A stretch of DNA of 47,470 nucleotides from Desulfovibrio inopinatus DSM 10711 (GTDB taxonomy: Bacteria; Desulfobacterota; Desulfovibrionia; Desulfovibrionales; Desulfovibrionaceae), in NCBI RefSeq assembly GCF_000429305.1, contig NZ_AUBP01000037.1:1-47470 (forward strand), in the 5' to 3' direction. The position numbers and the translations under genes are program-made. Below the pieces are notes generated by a model that had not been told where the DNA came from, made no database searches, and was given only the letters and a program-made list of their open reading frames with translations. This document shows, in pieces, positions 1 to 8,476 of the stretch. Every line of letters begins with the position of its first letter. Within the stretch, counting starts at the first letter, position 1.

Positions 1-2
1 TT

Positions 3-458
3 GGCAAAATATGCCAAGATTTTGAAGCCACTCTGGTTGAGATGGACGGAGAAGACGACTATGTGCATTTACTCGTGAATTATCCGCCGAAAGTGTCTCT
101 GTCTAAACTCGTGAACAGTTTAAAAGGTACGTCTTCTCATCTCATGCGTAACAAATTTGAGGACTTAAGAAAGAGGTATTGGAAGGGGGTGCTTTGGAGC
201 CCAAGTTATTTTGCCGCTTCTTGTGGGGGCGCTCCTCTTTCCGTAATGAGGCAGTACATAGAACAGCAACGCACACCCGCCTCAAGGCGTAAGAGGATAA
301 AAGCGGACTGTCCCTTGCGTTCCCCTTGCCAAAACTGCTCAAATCGTTATTTTTTCCACGAGTACAGTCAAATGGGGGAACACGATGATGAGCGACACTA
401 CACGTTGGGACAATGCCACGCTGGACGAAAAGGTCCATTTTGCCGAGGATCTGATTGA
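3..458 (+). pseudogene. tnpA: IS200/IS605-family transposase TnpA, 3' part, probably inactive
   Basis: C-terminal part of a Y1 HUH transposase; the reading frame enters from the left edge at base 3. The stretch from GEDDYVHLL through RYWKGVLWSPSYFAAS to QYIEQQRTP is typical of IS200/IS605 TnpA. The family uses a His-hydrophobic-His pair for metal binding (usually DHVHLL) and a catalytic Tyr in QYIEQQ. Here the first His codon is TAT, giving Tyr-Val-His, so metal binding should fail; the catalytic Tyr is still present. Family similarity ends at Thr-Pro (base 278), where these proteins normally stop, but the frame runs on to 458 and overlaps the next gene by 74 bases, so the native stop seems lost. 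A small hairpin (278-289) lies exactly at this junction. Confident on family; inactivity is inferred. Confidence 0.85.
278..289. repeat. Short hairpin at the likely right end of the IS200/IS605 element
   Basis: CGCC-TCAA-GGCG forms a small stem-loop directly after the conserved end of tnpA. Elements of this family carry subterminal hairpins that the transposase recognises, so this may be the right-end structure. The exact boundary cannot be fixed without the left end. Confidence 0.35.
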
Positions 459-1206
459 ATCGACGTTGAAACAATACGAAGGTGCCGTTGCCCTCTGCTT
501 CACAGGTGGCAAAGACAGTACTACCCTGTTGTGGATGGTGCACAATGTCTGCAAACGCACGGGGTTGCCCTTACCCTCGTGCGTTTATATTGATGAAGGC
601 GACGTTTTCGATGAAATTGAAGAAGCGGTAGACCGACTCACCACCCAATGGAACCTCCCGTTGGTCCGCCTTGGCAATACAGATATTCTTGATCGAGATC
701 CCGAAGTTGGCGAGCCGATTCCCGTGGCTGACCTGTCTCCGGAAAATCAAGCTGAACTGGCAGCAATTGAATTTGACGAAGACTATTTTCGCTTCGAACC
801 TGAATCGTTTGAAGGAAGCCACCTTATCAAAATCGTACCACTTCGCGACTATATAGAAGCAAACGGTATCAAAGCAGTATTCGTTGCTTTACGGTGGGAT
901 GAACACGAGGCCCGAGGCGAAGAAACCTTTGAAAGCCCGCGTGAAAATCCAGATCACCTCCGCATCCATCCTCTTTTGCCCATCACCGAACGCGAAATTT
1001 GGACACTGACCCACGACAAGAGCATTCCGTTCTGCGAACTCTACACGCAAGGATATCGATCCATCGGTGCCCGATACAACACCAATCCTGTATTTGCCGG
1101 TATACCAGCTTGGGAACAGGATCTTGAAAATACATCGGAGCGCATGGGACGCGGTCAGAACAAAGAGGATATAATGGAACAATTGCGCAGTTTAGGCTAT
1201 ATGTAA
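385..1206 (+). CDS. CysD/PAPS reductase-like adenine nucleotide alpha-hydrolase family protein
   Basis: 273 residues with the PP-loop of ATP pyrophosphatases near residues 40-46, written TGGKDST instead of the more usual SGGKDS. The C-terminal part (HPLLPITEREIWTLT, then a segment with ENTSERMGRGQNKEDIME) resembles sulfate adenylyltransferase subunit CysD and PAPS reductase proteins, which bind adenylylated sulfate or ATP. No ECGLH-like redox motif of classical APS/PAPS reductases is visible, so actual sulfonucleotide reduction is doubtful; an adenylyl- or sulfur-transfer role is possible. A GGGGG ribosome site at 374-378 serves ATG 385 or ATG 388. It is followed after 36 bases by an aldehyde:ferredoxin oxidoreductase gene on the same strand, suggesting co-transcription. 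Family call is firm, substrate unknown. Confidence 0.8.
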   Translation: MMSDTTRWDNATLDEKVHFAEDLIESTLKQYEGAVALCFTGGKDSTTLLWMVHNVCKRTGLPLPSCVYIDEGDVFDEIEEAVDRLTTQWNLPLVRLGNTDILDRDPEVGEPIPVADLSPENQAELAAIEFDEDYFRFEPESFEGSHLIKIVPLRDYIEANGIKAVFVALRWDEHEARGEETFESPRENPDHLRIHPLLPITEREIWTLTHDKSIPFCELYTQGYRSIGARYNTNPVFAGIPAWEQDLENTSERMGRGQNKEDIMEQLRSLGYM

Positions 1207-1242
1207 CCATGTCGTTTCATCATTGAATTCGACGAGTTCATT

Positions 1243-3093
1243 ATGTCCAATGTTATCTGCTCCATCGACCTCTCGACGCGAATGATTGAATCGACTCCCG
1301 TCGACGCCGACTTGAGCCGGCGTTATCTTGGGGGACGAGGCATTCATATTCGCCTCCTCTATGACCTCGTATCTCCAGGGATGGACCCACTGGCCCCCGA
1401 AGCTCCACTTCTTGTCGGCGCCGGACCATTAGCCGGCCTCCCGTGTCCCTCGGCAGCCCGAACCAATGTGACCGGAAAATCCCCGGAATCGTGGTTTCTT
1501 GCTGATTCGAATTTTGGCGGCCACTTCGCCCCAGCCATGCGTAAAGCGGGTTTTGATCATCTTGTGCTGACAGGAAAAAGTGATGAACCCTGCCTGATTC
1601 TTCTCGAAAACAACACCGCATCCATTCAGGATGCCAGCGGGCTCTGGGGTAAGGACTCCATTGCGACCATGGAACTTCTCAAAGAACGATACGGTAAGCG
1701 AGCTCAAATCGCCTGTATTGGACCAGCAGGAGAAAACCTTGTTCGATTTGCCTGCATACGACATGGATATAAAAGTGCGGCGGGAAAAGGCGGTCTCGGA
1801 TGCCTCATGGGGTCAAAACGTATCAAGGCGATTGTGGCCTTAGGTCACACCCCGCTCCCCATCCATAATCCTGAAGGCTTGCGTGCCCTCAATAAAAAGC
1901 TCACGGACCGCATCAAAGCATCACGAACGCGTGAGATACTGCATACGCTGGGAACCGCCTACCTCTTTGACCTGCACAACTTCAGCGGCGTGGTTCGTAC
2001 GCACAACGCCCGGTTTTCCAAATTTCCCCAAGGCAAGGGGTTGCGATCCCGATCACTGGCCAAGCGCTATGACGGACACCGTGCATGCTTCGGGTGCGCA
2101 ATCGGCTGCCGCCACACGTATCTTCGTCCCGATACATCGTGTCATTCCCGCGGCGTTGGTGTCGAATATGGCACGTTGGGCGCCTTCGGCCCCATTTGCG
2201 GAATTACCGATCCTGAAACGATTTTACATCTCAACGACCTGACCAACGACCTCGGCTTAGATTCCTGTGCCACCGGCAATCTCATCGGATGGGCCATTGA
2301 TCTGTTTCAAGAAGGTCTCCTCACGACGACCGACACCGATGGTCTTGAACTGTCTTTTGGCGACGGTCCAACCATTGTGCGACTTGTGGAAGATATTGCA
2401 TATCGACGTGGATTCGGCTCCACACTCGCAGATGGTCCCAAAGAACTCATGGAACATTTTCCCAAAGAAGCTACAGACCGTCTCGTTCAGGTTAAAAACT
2501 CCACACAAACCGACTCCGTTGACGTGCGCGCTTTTAAGGGATTCGCTCTTGGTGTTGCCACATCAACGCGAGGGGCCGATCATTTACGAAGTCGGCCAAC
2601 AATGGAAGCCATCAACCTGGATGCCGCCACGCTCGAAAAATTCTATGGCCGCTCCATCCCCACCGATCCCGACGCTTACGACGGCAAAGCCTTTATGGTC
2701 TGGCGAAGCGAACTTGAATACGCCCTTGGCGATGCGCTCGGCCTTTGTCGATTTGTCCAACGCTTCAACAGCCCCGATCACATCTCTCCGGACGAAATAC
2801 GGCAACTCCTCAATCTCGCATGCGGTATTGATCTGACGGCCGAAGAACTCGAAAACGCAGCTGAACGCATTCTGACGACCGAACGCCTATTTCTGAACCG
2901 CGAAGGTATCACGCGCCGCGATGATACCCTGCCCCCGTGGGTCTTCACCCCAATTCAAGACGGTCCCCGCAAAGGGGCATATATCGACCGGGAACGATTC
3001 GAAGCCATGCTCGACGAGTACTATAGCTTGCACGGTTGGGATCCCCAAACCGGCAGACCGACGCAGGAAACACTGCGTCGCCTGGGCATTTGA
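1243..3093 (+). CDS. aor: Tungsten-dependent aldehyde:ferredoxin oxidoreductase
   Basis: 616 residues, full length for the AOR family, which oxidises aldehydes to carboxylic acids with ferredoxin as acceptor, using a bis-pterin tungsten (or molybdenum) cofactor and one 4Fe-4S cluster. The N-terminal YLGGRGIHIRLLYD and TGKSPESWFLADSNFGG segments are typical of the cofactor-binding domain. Cluster ligands are visible as CFGCAIGC (Cys282, Cys285, Cys289) plus Cys502 in GDALGLCRF, matching the CxxCxxxC...C pattern of the family. No signal peptide, so cytoplasmic. The gene follows the CysD-like gene by 36 bases. The paralogue (AOR, FOR, GOR or WOR type) and thus the substrate cannot be decided from sequence reading alone. 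Confidence 0.92.
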   Translation: MSNVICSIDLSTRMIESTPVDADLSRRYLGGRGIHIRLLYDLVSPGMDPLAPEAPLLVGAGPLAGLPCPSAARTNVTGKSPESWFLADSNFGGHFAPAMRKAGFDHLVLTGKSDEPCLILLENNTASIQDASGLWGKDSIATMELLKERYGKRAQIACIGPAGENLVRFACIRHGYKSAAGKGGLGCLMGSKRIKAIVALGHTPLPIHNPEGLRALNKKLTDRIKASRTREILHTLGTAYLFDLHNFSGVVRTHNARFSKFPQGKGLRSRSLAKRYDGHRACFGCAIGCRHTYLRPDTSCHSRGVGVEYGTLGAFGPICGITDPETILHLNDLTNDLGLDSCATGNLIGWAIDLFQEGLLTTTDTDGLELSFGDGPTIVRLVEDIAYRRGFGSTLADGPKELMEHFPKEATDRLVQVKNSTQTDSVDVRAFKGFALGVATSTRGADHLRSRPTMEAINLDAATLEKFYGRSIPTDPDAYDGKAFMVWRSELEYALGDALGLCRFVQRFNSPDHISPDEIRQLLNLACGIDLTAEELENAAERILTTERLFLNREGITRRDDTLPPWVFTPIQDGPRKGAYIDRERFEAMLDEYYSLHGWDPQTGRPTQETLRRLGI

Positions 3094-3104
3094 GGCGGAA
3101 ATAT

Positions 3105-3137
3105 AAAAACGGCTGGAAAGGTCACCCCCTCCAGCCG
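3105..3137 (-). terminator. Intrinsic terminator of the M16C peptidase gene
   Basis: An 8-bp stem (CGGCTGGA 3110-3117 with TCCAGCCG 3130-3137) and a 12-base loop; on the minus strand it is followed by TTTTT. It lies 24 bases beyond the peptidase stop codon and may also slow transcription coming from the convergent aor gene. Confidence 0.8.
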
Positions 3138-3160
3138 CTGAAGTACAAAACGTTTTGCAA

Positions 3161-6058
3161 CTACATCACGTCTGTCAGTGACAGCGCAACGTGCTTCGTG
3201 TTTTCCAACACATCTTTCGCCCCAACAATCACAGTATCGGCTTCGGCCATGGCTTGACGCAACACCGTCCCGAATGCGCGAAAATCCTCTTGCGTTACGG
3301 CAAACATTTCTTCACGCATGCGTTGCCGATCCTCATCGGTATCACCGACCAAAGACCGGATCATACCGGAAAAGCCTTTGGCATCCGGCAGTTTGTAGGC
3401 ATCAAGATCTCCAACTGCACCGACGATATTTTTATCCAGCTCTTCCTGGGACAACGTCAGCTCTTCAAGAAAGGCACCAGCCTCATCGTAGGCGACCAGC
3501 GTCTTATCAGTATTGGGATCGCGATACGAAAGCAGTGCAACAAGACCATTGAATCGGTCAACCAGGCTGAACGCACCATATGCTCCGCCACGAACACGAA
3601 TACGTTCCCAAAGGTAGCCCGTCCGCAGATAGCGGCTTATAACGTGCGTGGCGCCATTGATCTGGTATCCCAATTTTTTCACATCGGCCGCTTTCCCGAC
3701 ATAATTGACCTGCGCCGCAATAGTCAGCCCTTCTGCGCTCGCCCGCGTTACGGATGCTTGAGGATGGCGTTCGATATCACCGGTTTCCAGAGCCGAACTC
3801 AACTCGGCAAGATTGTCCAGAACGCGTGCTGCCTGATGCTCGGCCACGGTCACGTTGGCGACCATGGCATTTTTGATGAGCAACCGACGACGAATTTCCT
3901 CAAGGTCTTCGCGGACACCGTCAAAATCCTCGCGTACGCGCTTTTCCAGCCTGCGTAAGAAGAACAACTGCTCCACCCCGCTCAAGCGTTCATTCATCGC
4001 TCCAGCCTGACTAAAGCTCGCACCGAGACGAAGTCTGGCTACGCTATGTCCTGCAGGGATAAGACGCATTTCGGCGCGTGTTCGTGATTCCGTCACGATT
4101 TGGAGAAAACGATCTCGATTTCCCAGATTTGCCGTCGTCAAAATATCCAACAACACATCGGATAACTCGGAAAATTTGTCGACCGTCGCCTTCCCACGCA
4201 AGAAGAGGCGTGCCGCCACATCCCCGGATTTTGTCGTAGCAATTGAGGGGCTCCGAACGATCCCACCGGTCTTCGCACTGATACGGCGAGTCAAACTGAC
4301 TGCATCCTGTTTGGCCGTCCCCATTTCGAGCAAGGCTCGGCCGAACAGATTGATGTAAGGGAACAAATGCTCGGGCAAAACCGTCAGATCGAATCCGAGA
4401 TCAAGATAGGCAACGCCATTGGTTTCAAGATCATTGAAATAGAGCTGTTCCATGTCTGCCGATCGTTCCATAGTCAACGTTGGCATGTTCTTTGGAGGCA
4501 AATCAGCCGGAATCAATTGCGGAATACTGGCCAATGCTTCGGCTGAATCCGGAGTATGCTGAAACGTCGCCAGTGCTCCAGCGTCATCGGCAACGCGCTG
4601 TTCCCGATCCTCTCCAAGCCCTTCATATAGTGCCTTGATGCGGTTCTGCTCTTCATTTTTACGTCGTTGCGCCAAACCGGCATCGGGCTCAAGAATCAAC
4701 GTAACGCGATGATTATTTTGTAAAATGAACTGGTTGAGCAAATCTTCCAATACCCGTTTACCGGCGGCCAAATCATGCTTGATTTCAGCCAACGGCGCTT
4801 CAAAACGCAGACCGGCGATAGGATCACGTTCATAAAGCCAATCAGCAAGTGACATGAGCATCATCGACAGCCCGCGGGGAAATGCCCCTGTGTTCTGTTC
4901 GCGCAAAGAAAACTCAATGGTGTTGACTGCCGCTTCAATCGCTTCAGACTCGATTCCATTTTCAGCCAGTCCTTGCAAAGTGGAGATGATAAGTTTTTCC
5001 ACTTTCCCTTCATACCCTGGAGCAACGCCCTTGAGTCCTGTGGAAAAATAGAATTGCCGTAACTCTTCTTCGAGTCCGACACCCGCAAGATCATCTCCAT
5101 AATTGGAATCTATCAACGCTTTACGTAACGGCGATGAAGACAATCCGATCAGCGCATGTTCAAGAATGTGAAGACCGAGCCGGGTTTTCAAATCCGTAAT
5201 TTCAGGGAACAACCAGCTCACAGTCATCATGAGCCCCATATCCGGGCTGGAAGGCTCCACCGGCATGCGATGCGTTTTCGGTGACGTCGCCAAAGGTTGC
5301 AAATCGACAGCCGCTTTTTTCTCCCTTGGGCCGAATTCACGCAAGTATTCATCAAGCTTGGCGAACCGCCGCTCAATATCTCCATCTCCATAGAAAAAGA
5401 TACGAGCATTCCCCGGGTGATAATAGGTTTTATGGAAATCGATAAACGCCTCATATGTCAAATCAGGAATTACAGCCGGCTCGCCGCCGGAATCGACTCC
5501 ATATGTCGTATTCGGAAACAAAAGACGCTGAGAAAATTCGGACAAAACACCATCAGCGGCAGAATATGCCCCTTTCATTTCATTATAGACCACGCCACGA
5601 ATAGACAATCCGTTGTCATCGCCAGTTGGATCAAGATGCCATCCTTCCTGATGGAAGATCTCTTTGTTGATGCGTGGGAAAAAGACGGCATCGAGATAGA
5701 CATCAATCAGGTTATAGAAATCTTCTTCGTTCGCACTGGCCACGGGATAGCAGGTTTTATCAGGATAGGTGAACGCATTGAGAAAGGTATTGAGTGACCC
5801 TTTCAACAATTCAACAAACGGCTCTTTGACAGGATATTTTCGTGATCCGCACAAAACAGAATGTTCCAAGATATGCGCCACCCCCGTAGAATCGGAAGGG
5901 GGTGTTTTGAATGAAACGCCAAACACCTTATTTTCGTCGGCGCACTGAATCGACAATATCTCGGCACCAGTCACAATATGTCTGCAATACAGGGCATCAG
6001 CGGCATATTCTGCGATGTGCTCCTGCCGGATCACTTCGTATCCTTCCACTTTGAACAT
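3161..6058 (-). CDS. M16C-family zinc metalloprotease (PreP/insulinase-like)
   Basis: 965 residues, the length of PreP-type presequence or oligopeptide proteases, which form a clamshell of two halves that encloses unstructured peptides of up to several dozen residues. The inverted zinc motif HILEH gives His62, Glu65 (general base) and His66; the distal zinc ligand is probably Glu160 in GVVYNEMKGAYS. The N-terminal half carries SLNTFLNAFTYPDKTCYPV, characteristic of subfamily C, and the second half is a degenerate M16 repeat. No signal peptide is seen, so a cytoplasmic peptide-scavenging role is likely. A clear AAGGAG lies 5 bases before the ATG. Single-gene unit with its own terminator. Confidence 0.93.
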   Translation of the reverse strand: MFKVEGYEVIRQEHIAEYAADALYCRHIVTGAEILSIQCADENKVFGVSFKTPPSDSTGVAHILEHSVLCGSRKYPVKEPFVELLKGSLNTFLNAFTYPDKTCYPVASANEEDFYNLIDVYLDAVFFPRINKEIFHQEGWHLDPTGDDNGLSIRGVVYNEMKGAYSAADGVLSEFSQRLLFPNTTYGVDSGGEPAVIPDLTYEAFIDFHKTYYHPGNARIFFYGDGDIERRFAKLDEYLREFGPREKKAAVDLQPLATSPKTHRMPVEPSSPDMGLMMTVSWLFPEITDLKTRLGLHILEHALIGLSSSPLRKALIDSNYGDDLAGVGLEEELRQFYFSTGLKGVAPGYEGKVEKLIISTLQGLAENGIESEAIEAAVNTIEFSLREQNTGAFPRGLSMMLMSLADWLYERDPIAGLRFEAPLAEIKHDLAAGKRVLEDLLNQFILQNNHRVTLILEPDAGLAQRRKNEEQNRIKALYEGLGEDREQRVADDAGALATFQHTPDSAEALASIPQLIPADLPPKNMPTLTMERSADMEQLYFNDLETNGVAYLDLGFDLTVLPEHLFPYINLFGRALLEMGTAKQDAVSLTRRISAKTGGIVRSPSIATTKSGDVAARLFLRGKATVDKFSELSDVLLDILTTANLGNRDRFLQIVTESRTRAEMRLIPAGHSVARLRLGASFSQAGAMNERLSGVEQLFFLRRLEKRVREDFDGVREDLEEIRRRLLIKNAMVANVTVAEHQAARVLDNLAELSSALETGDIERHPQASVTRASAEGLTIAAQVNYVGKAADVKKLGYQINGATHVISRYLRTGYLWERIRVRGGAYGAFSLVDRFNGLVALLSYRDPNTDKTLVAYDEAGAFLEELTLSQEELDKNIVGAVGDLDAYKLPDAKGFSGMIRSLVGDTDEDRQRMREEMFAVTQEDFRAFGTVLRQAMAEADTVIVGAKDVLENTKHVALSLTDVM

Positions 6059-6393
6059 GCATTCTCCTTAGAATTCGGCACATCAATCGTTTTGCTGCGC
6101 CGCGGTTCGACGTTTTCACATGCTACGGAACGGGTCCTCATCAAGAAAACACGCCCGCTCCGGACACGGTATCCTAAAGAAGTCACTCTTTAAAGTCGCG
6201 TTCAAATCATTGCTGGCCACAAAGAAAACAAACCTTTTGCGTTTTTTTGATGGCAATCGCACTCTCGGGCTTTACAAATACTGGTGATAGTGACTAATAC
6301 TACTAGCTGTAAACTCGTTCGGCTCCATGAAAATAGAATTGCACTGAACAGGTGCTGAATGCAAAAAAAAACACATTTTTTTAACAAATTCTA

Positions 6394-6423
6394 TTGACAT
6401 AAGCCGTCCGATCTTGTTTTACT
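6394..6423 (+). promoter_or_regulatory. Candidate sigma-70 promoter of the VWA-OmpA gene
   Basis: A perfect TTGACA (6394-6399), an 18-base spacer and TTTACT (6418-6423; four of six bases of TATAAT). It would start transcription near 6430 and leave a leader of about 160 bases before ATG 6594. Confidence 0.45.
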
Positions 6424-6466
6424 CTTTAAATCAAAATACCGGTTTCTGCACGAAGTCGGATTTTGT

Positions 6467-6486
6467 CAAGATCGATCTCGATCTTG
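6467..6486 (+). promoter_or_regulatory. 5' leader hairpin upstream of the VWA-OmpA gene
   Basis: Perfect 8-bp stem CAAGATCG / CGATCTTG with loop ATCT, close to the predicted transcript start and about 105 bases before the ribosome site. No T-run follows, so it is not a terminator; it may stabilise the mRNA or be a protein site. Confidence 0.4.
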
Positions 6487-6593
6487 CACGTTCATGGTGC
6501 GTCGCCTGAAGGGTGGGCTTTTCACCGTGAGCATGAGGGTGTTTTTGGCAATTGTGTTGAAACTTCACACTGTTATGTTGGTAAGGAGGAATT

Positions 6594-7622
6594 ATGAGAA
6601 GGATTTCCATGAAACTCGTCGCTTTGACCGCTATGGCTGTGATGCTGCTCGGCTTCGCTGGCCCGTCTGCCGCCAAGCTCGTTCCCAAAGTCGACAACTT
6701 CATCCTCTTCGTTGACCATTCCGGTTCCATGGGCACCGCGTACAAAGGTTCCCGTTATGTCCAGATGGGTGGTATCTCCAAGATCGCCCTGGCCAAGAAT
6801 CTGCTCCTGTCCATGAATCAGGAAATTCCTGAACTGGGTTACCAGGGCGGCCTGTACACCTTTGCTCCGTACAAAGAGTACGCTGCGATGGCTACCTACA
6901 ACCGCGCTGACATGGAACCCGCCATCAACGCTATTACAACCGAATACAACCTGATGCGCCGCACCCCCATGGGTTGGGGTCTGGAAGACGTCGATAAGGT
7001 CATCGGTGGCCTGTCCGGCAAGACCGCTGTCATCATCTTCTCTGACGGTGCCTCCAACCGTGGTGTCGATCCCCGTGTTGTTGCCCGCCAGATGGTTGAC
7101 AAGTACGGCGACAAGATCTGCTTCCACATTGTCAGCTATGCCGACACCAAGTACGGTGAAGAAGTCCTGAAAGAAATCGCTGCCATGAGCGAATGCTCCT
7201 GCATGGCCATCGGCGAAGACCTCGTTGCCAAAGAAAACCTGGTCCAATTCCTGATGTGCTCGCTCTACGAAGACATCGAAGAAGACGAAACCGTCATCTT
7301 CCGCAGCATTTACTTTGACTTCGATAAGTCCAACATCAAGCCCGAATTCGTGCCCGTGCTCGAAGAAGGTCTTGAAATCATCAACGCCAAGCCCGAAGCC
7401 ACTGTTGTCCTCGGCGGCCACACCGACAGCGTTGGTACGGTTCCCTACAACCAGGGTCTGTCCGAACGCCGCGCCAACTCCGTCAAGGCTTTCTTCGTCA
7501 AGCGTGGTGTTGATCCCATGCGCATCGAAGCCGTCGGTTACGGCGAACTCAATCCCAAGTACAGCAACGCCACTGCTGAAGGTCGCCGCATGAACCGCCG
7601 CGTCGACATCAACTTCAAGTAG
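6594..7622 (+). CDS. Exported VWA domain - OmpA domain envelope protein
   Basis: 342 residues. A signal peptide of about 27 residues ends at PSAA-K. A von Willebrand A domain follows, with the metal-ion site FVDHSGSM near residue 40 and the later TAVIIFSDGA strand. The C-terminal OmpA-like domain (YFDFDKSNIKPEF, GGHTDSVGT, LSERRANSVKAFF, GRRMNRRVDI) is the type that binds diaminopimelate in peptidoglycan. The protein is therefore probably a periplasmic or outer-membrane anchor offering a VWA adhesion or assembly surface. A strong AAGGAGG (6583-6589) precedes the ATG, and codon choice is strikingly uniform (GGT, AAG, CTG, CGC), as in highly expressed genes, unlike its neighbours. A strong terminator follows, so it is probably monocistronic. 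Confidence 0.9.
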   Translation: MRRISMKLVALTAMAVMLLGFAGPSAAKLVPKVDNFILFVDHSGSMGTAYKGSRYVQMGGISKIALAKNLLLSMNQEIPELGYQGGLYTFAPYKEYAAMATYNRADMEPAINAITTEYNLMRRTPMGWGLEDVDKVIGGLSGKTAVIIFSDGASNRGVDPRVVARQMVDKYGDKICFHIVSYADTKYGEEVLKEIAAMSECSCMAIGEDLVAKENLVQFLMCSLYEDIEEDETVIFRSIYFDFDKSNIKPEFVPVLEEGLEIINAKPEATVVLGGHTDSVGTVPYNQGLSERRANSVKAFFVKRGVDPMRIEAVGYGELNPKYSNATAEGRRMNRRVDINFK

Positions 7623-7640
7623 GCGATACACCTTTTAACC

Positions 7641-7682
7641 TCGGGCCAGTCGGCAATGCCGACTGGCCCGATCTTGTCTTTT
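7641..7682 (+). terminator. Strong intrinsic terminator after the VWA-OmpA gene
   Basis: A 14-bp perfect stem (7641-7654 with 7658-7671, core CGGGCCAGTCGGC) closed by AAT and followed by a T-rich tail (TCTTGTCTTTT). Confidence 0.9.
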
Positions 7683-7699
7683 AGCGAGGTACTATCTGT

Positions 7700-8338
7700 A
7701 TGAAAAAGGCACGTATCCTGGTCATCACCGGTCTTCTCGGTCTGCTTGCCCTCCCTGTTCACGCCGGTTCCCAATTGACCCCCATGAACGGAAGTATGAG
7801 CATCACGCCGACGAAGGCCACGACGGTCGCAGCAATTCAAACCACCGCGCCGAAGTCACCAGATGCAGCCGCAGTTGCCGCTGTCACCAAGACAGTCCCT
7901 AAAGCTGCAAAAACCCAGGATAAACCTAAGCTCGTTGCCGCCATCACGCCTCCCAAATCTGCTTACACCTCTTCCTCTTCCAAAGGCGATGCAAAGCTCA
8001 GCGCTATCGAAAAAGAATTTTACGCATACGCGCAAAACTGGCTCCAAAAATCCGCTCAACTTGGCGTTGGCACCAAAAAATCCGACATGCAAGTTACGAA
8101 GATCGGAGATAAATTTGTGGCGTCCTATCAAGAAATCGAATTCAACTCACTGCGCACCGAGGTCAAAAAGAAAAACTATGACCATACTCCTTACGTAGGC
8201 CACATGTGCTATAAGGTGCTCACCCACAAATCCATTGCCGATACCAAGCAAGCCGCTCTCAATGGCCCCTTCGTCGCTCAAGAGCACTCCATGCGCGAAA
8301 TTTTCGGATACGACGGCAAGAAGAAGGCTTGGCGTTAA
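7700..8338 (+). CDS. Exported protein of unknown function
   Basis: 212 residues, not recognised. An N-terminal signal peptide (KKAR, hydrophobic LVITGLLGLLALP, cleavage after VHA) indicates export. Residues about 25-95 are a low-complexity linker rich in Ala, Thr, Lys and Pro. A folded C-terminal domain of about 110 residues follows, beginning near LSAIEKEFYAYAQNWLQKS, containing VASYQEIEFNSLRTEVKKKN and a single Cys (HMCYKV), and ending with a lysine-rich tail. A GCGAGG ribosome site lies about 10 bases before the ATG. It lies between two terminators, so it is transcribed alone or by read-through from the VWA-OmpA gene. The linker plus domain layout suggests an envelope protein; no function can be given. 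Confidence 0.75.
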   Translation: MKKARILVITGLLGLLALPVHAGSQLTPMNGSMSITPTKATTVAAIQTTAPKSPDAAAVAAVTKTVPKAAKTQDKPKLVAAITPPKSAYTSSSSKGDAKLSAIEKEFYAYAQNWLQKSAQLGVGTKKSDMQVTKIGDKFVASYQEIEFNSLRTEVKKKNYDHTPYVGHMCYKVLTHKSIADTKQAALNGPFVAQEHSMREIFGYDGKKKAWR

Positions 8339-8368
8339 GTCCACACTCCTTTTTACGTTCACGAATCG

Positions 8369-8405
8369 AAAAAAGTCCATCGCCTCTTGCGATGGACTTT
8401 TTTTT
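8369..8405 (+). terminator. Intrinsic terminator
   Basis: A 10-bp stem AGTCCATCGC (8374-8383) / GCGATGGACT (8389-8398), loop CTCTT, followed by eight T. A-run on the other side makes it potentially bidirectional. Confidence 0.92.
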
Positions 8406-8476
8406 CAGTATAAATCCAAACTAAGATTAAAAACCCTTTGAAACGGTGCTCATATGCACTCTCTGGAGGATATCAC

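Larger units (their letters stand above)
6059..6593. other. 535-bp divergent intergenic region
   Basis: Separates the M16C peptidase (minus) from the VWA-OmpA gene (plus) and should hold promoters for both. A candidate sigma-70 promoter (6394-6423) and a leader hairpin (6467-6486) face right. AT-rich homopolymer runs occur around 6360-6385. Short ORFs here lack ribosome sites and look spurious. Confidence 0.6.

Noticed and set aside
3191-3958. 255-codon plus-strand ORF inside the M16C peptidase
   Set aside because: Shadow frame of a clear peptidase gene.
6573-7631. Long minus-strand ORF antisense to the VWA-OmpA gene
   Set aside because: A mirror of the strong codon bias of the plus-strand gene; product has repetitive Val/Asp/Gly composition and no ribosome site.
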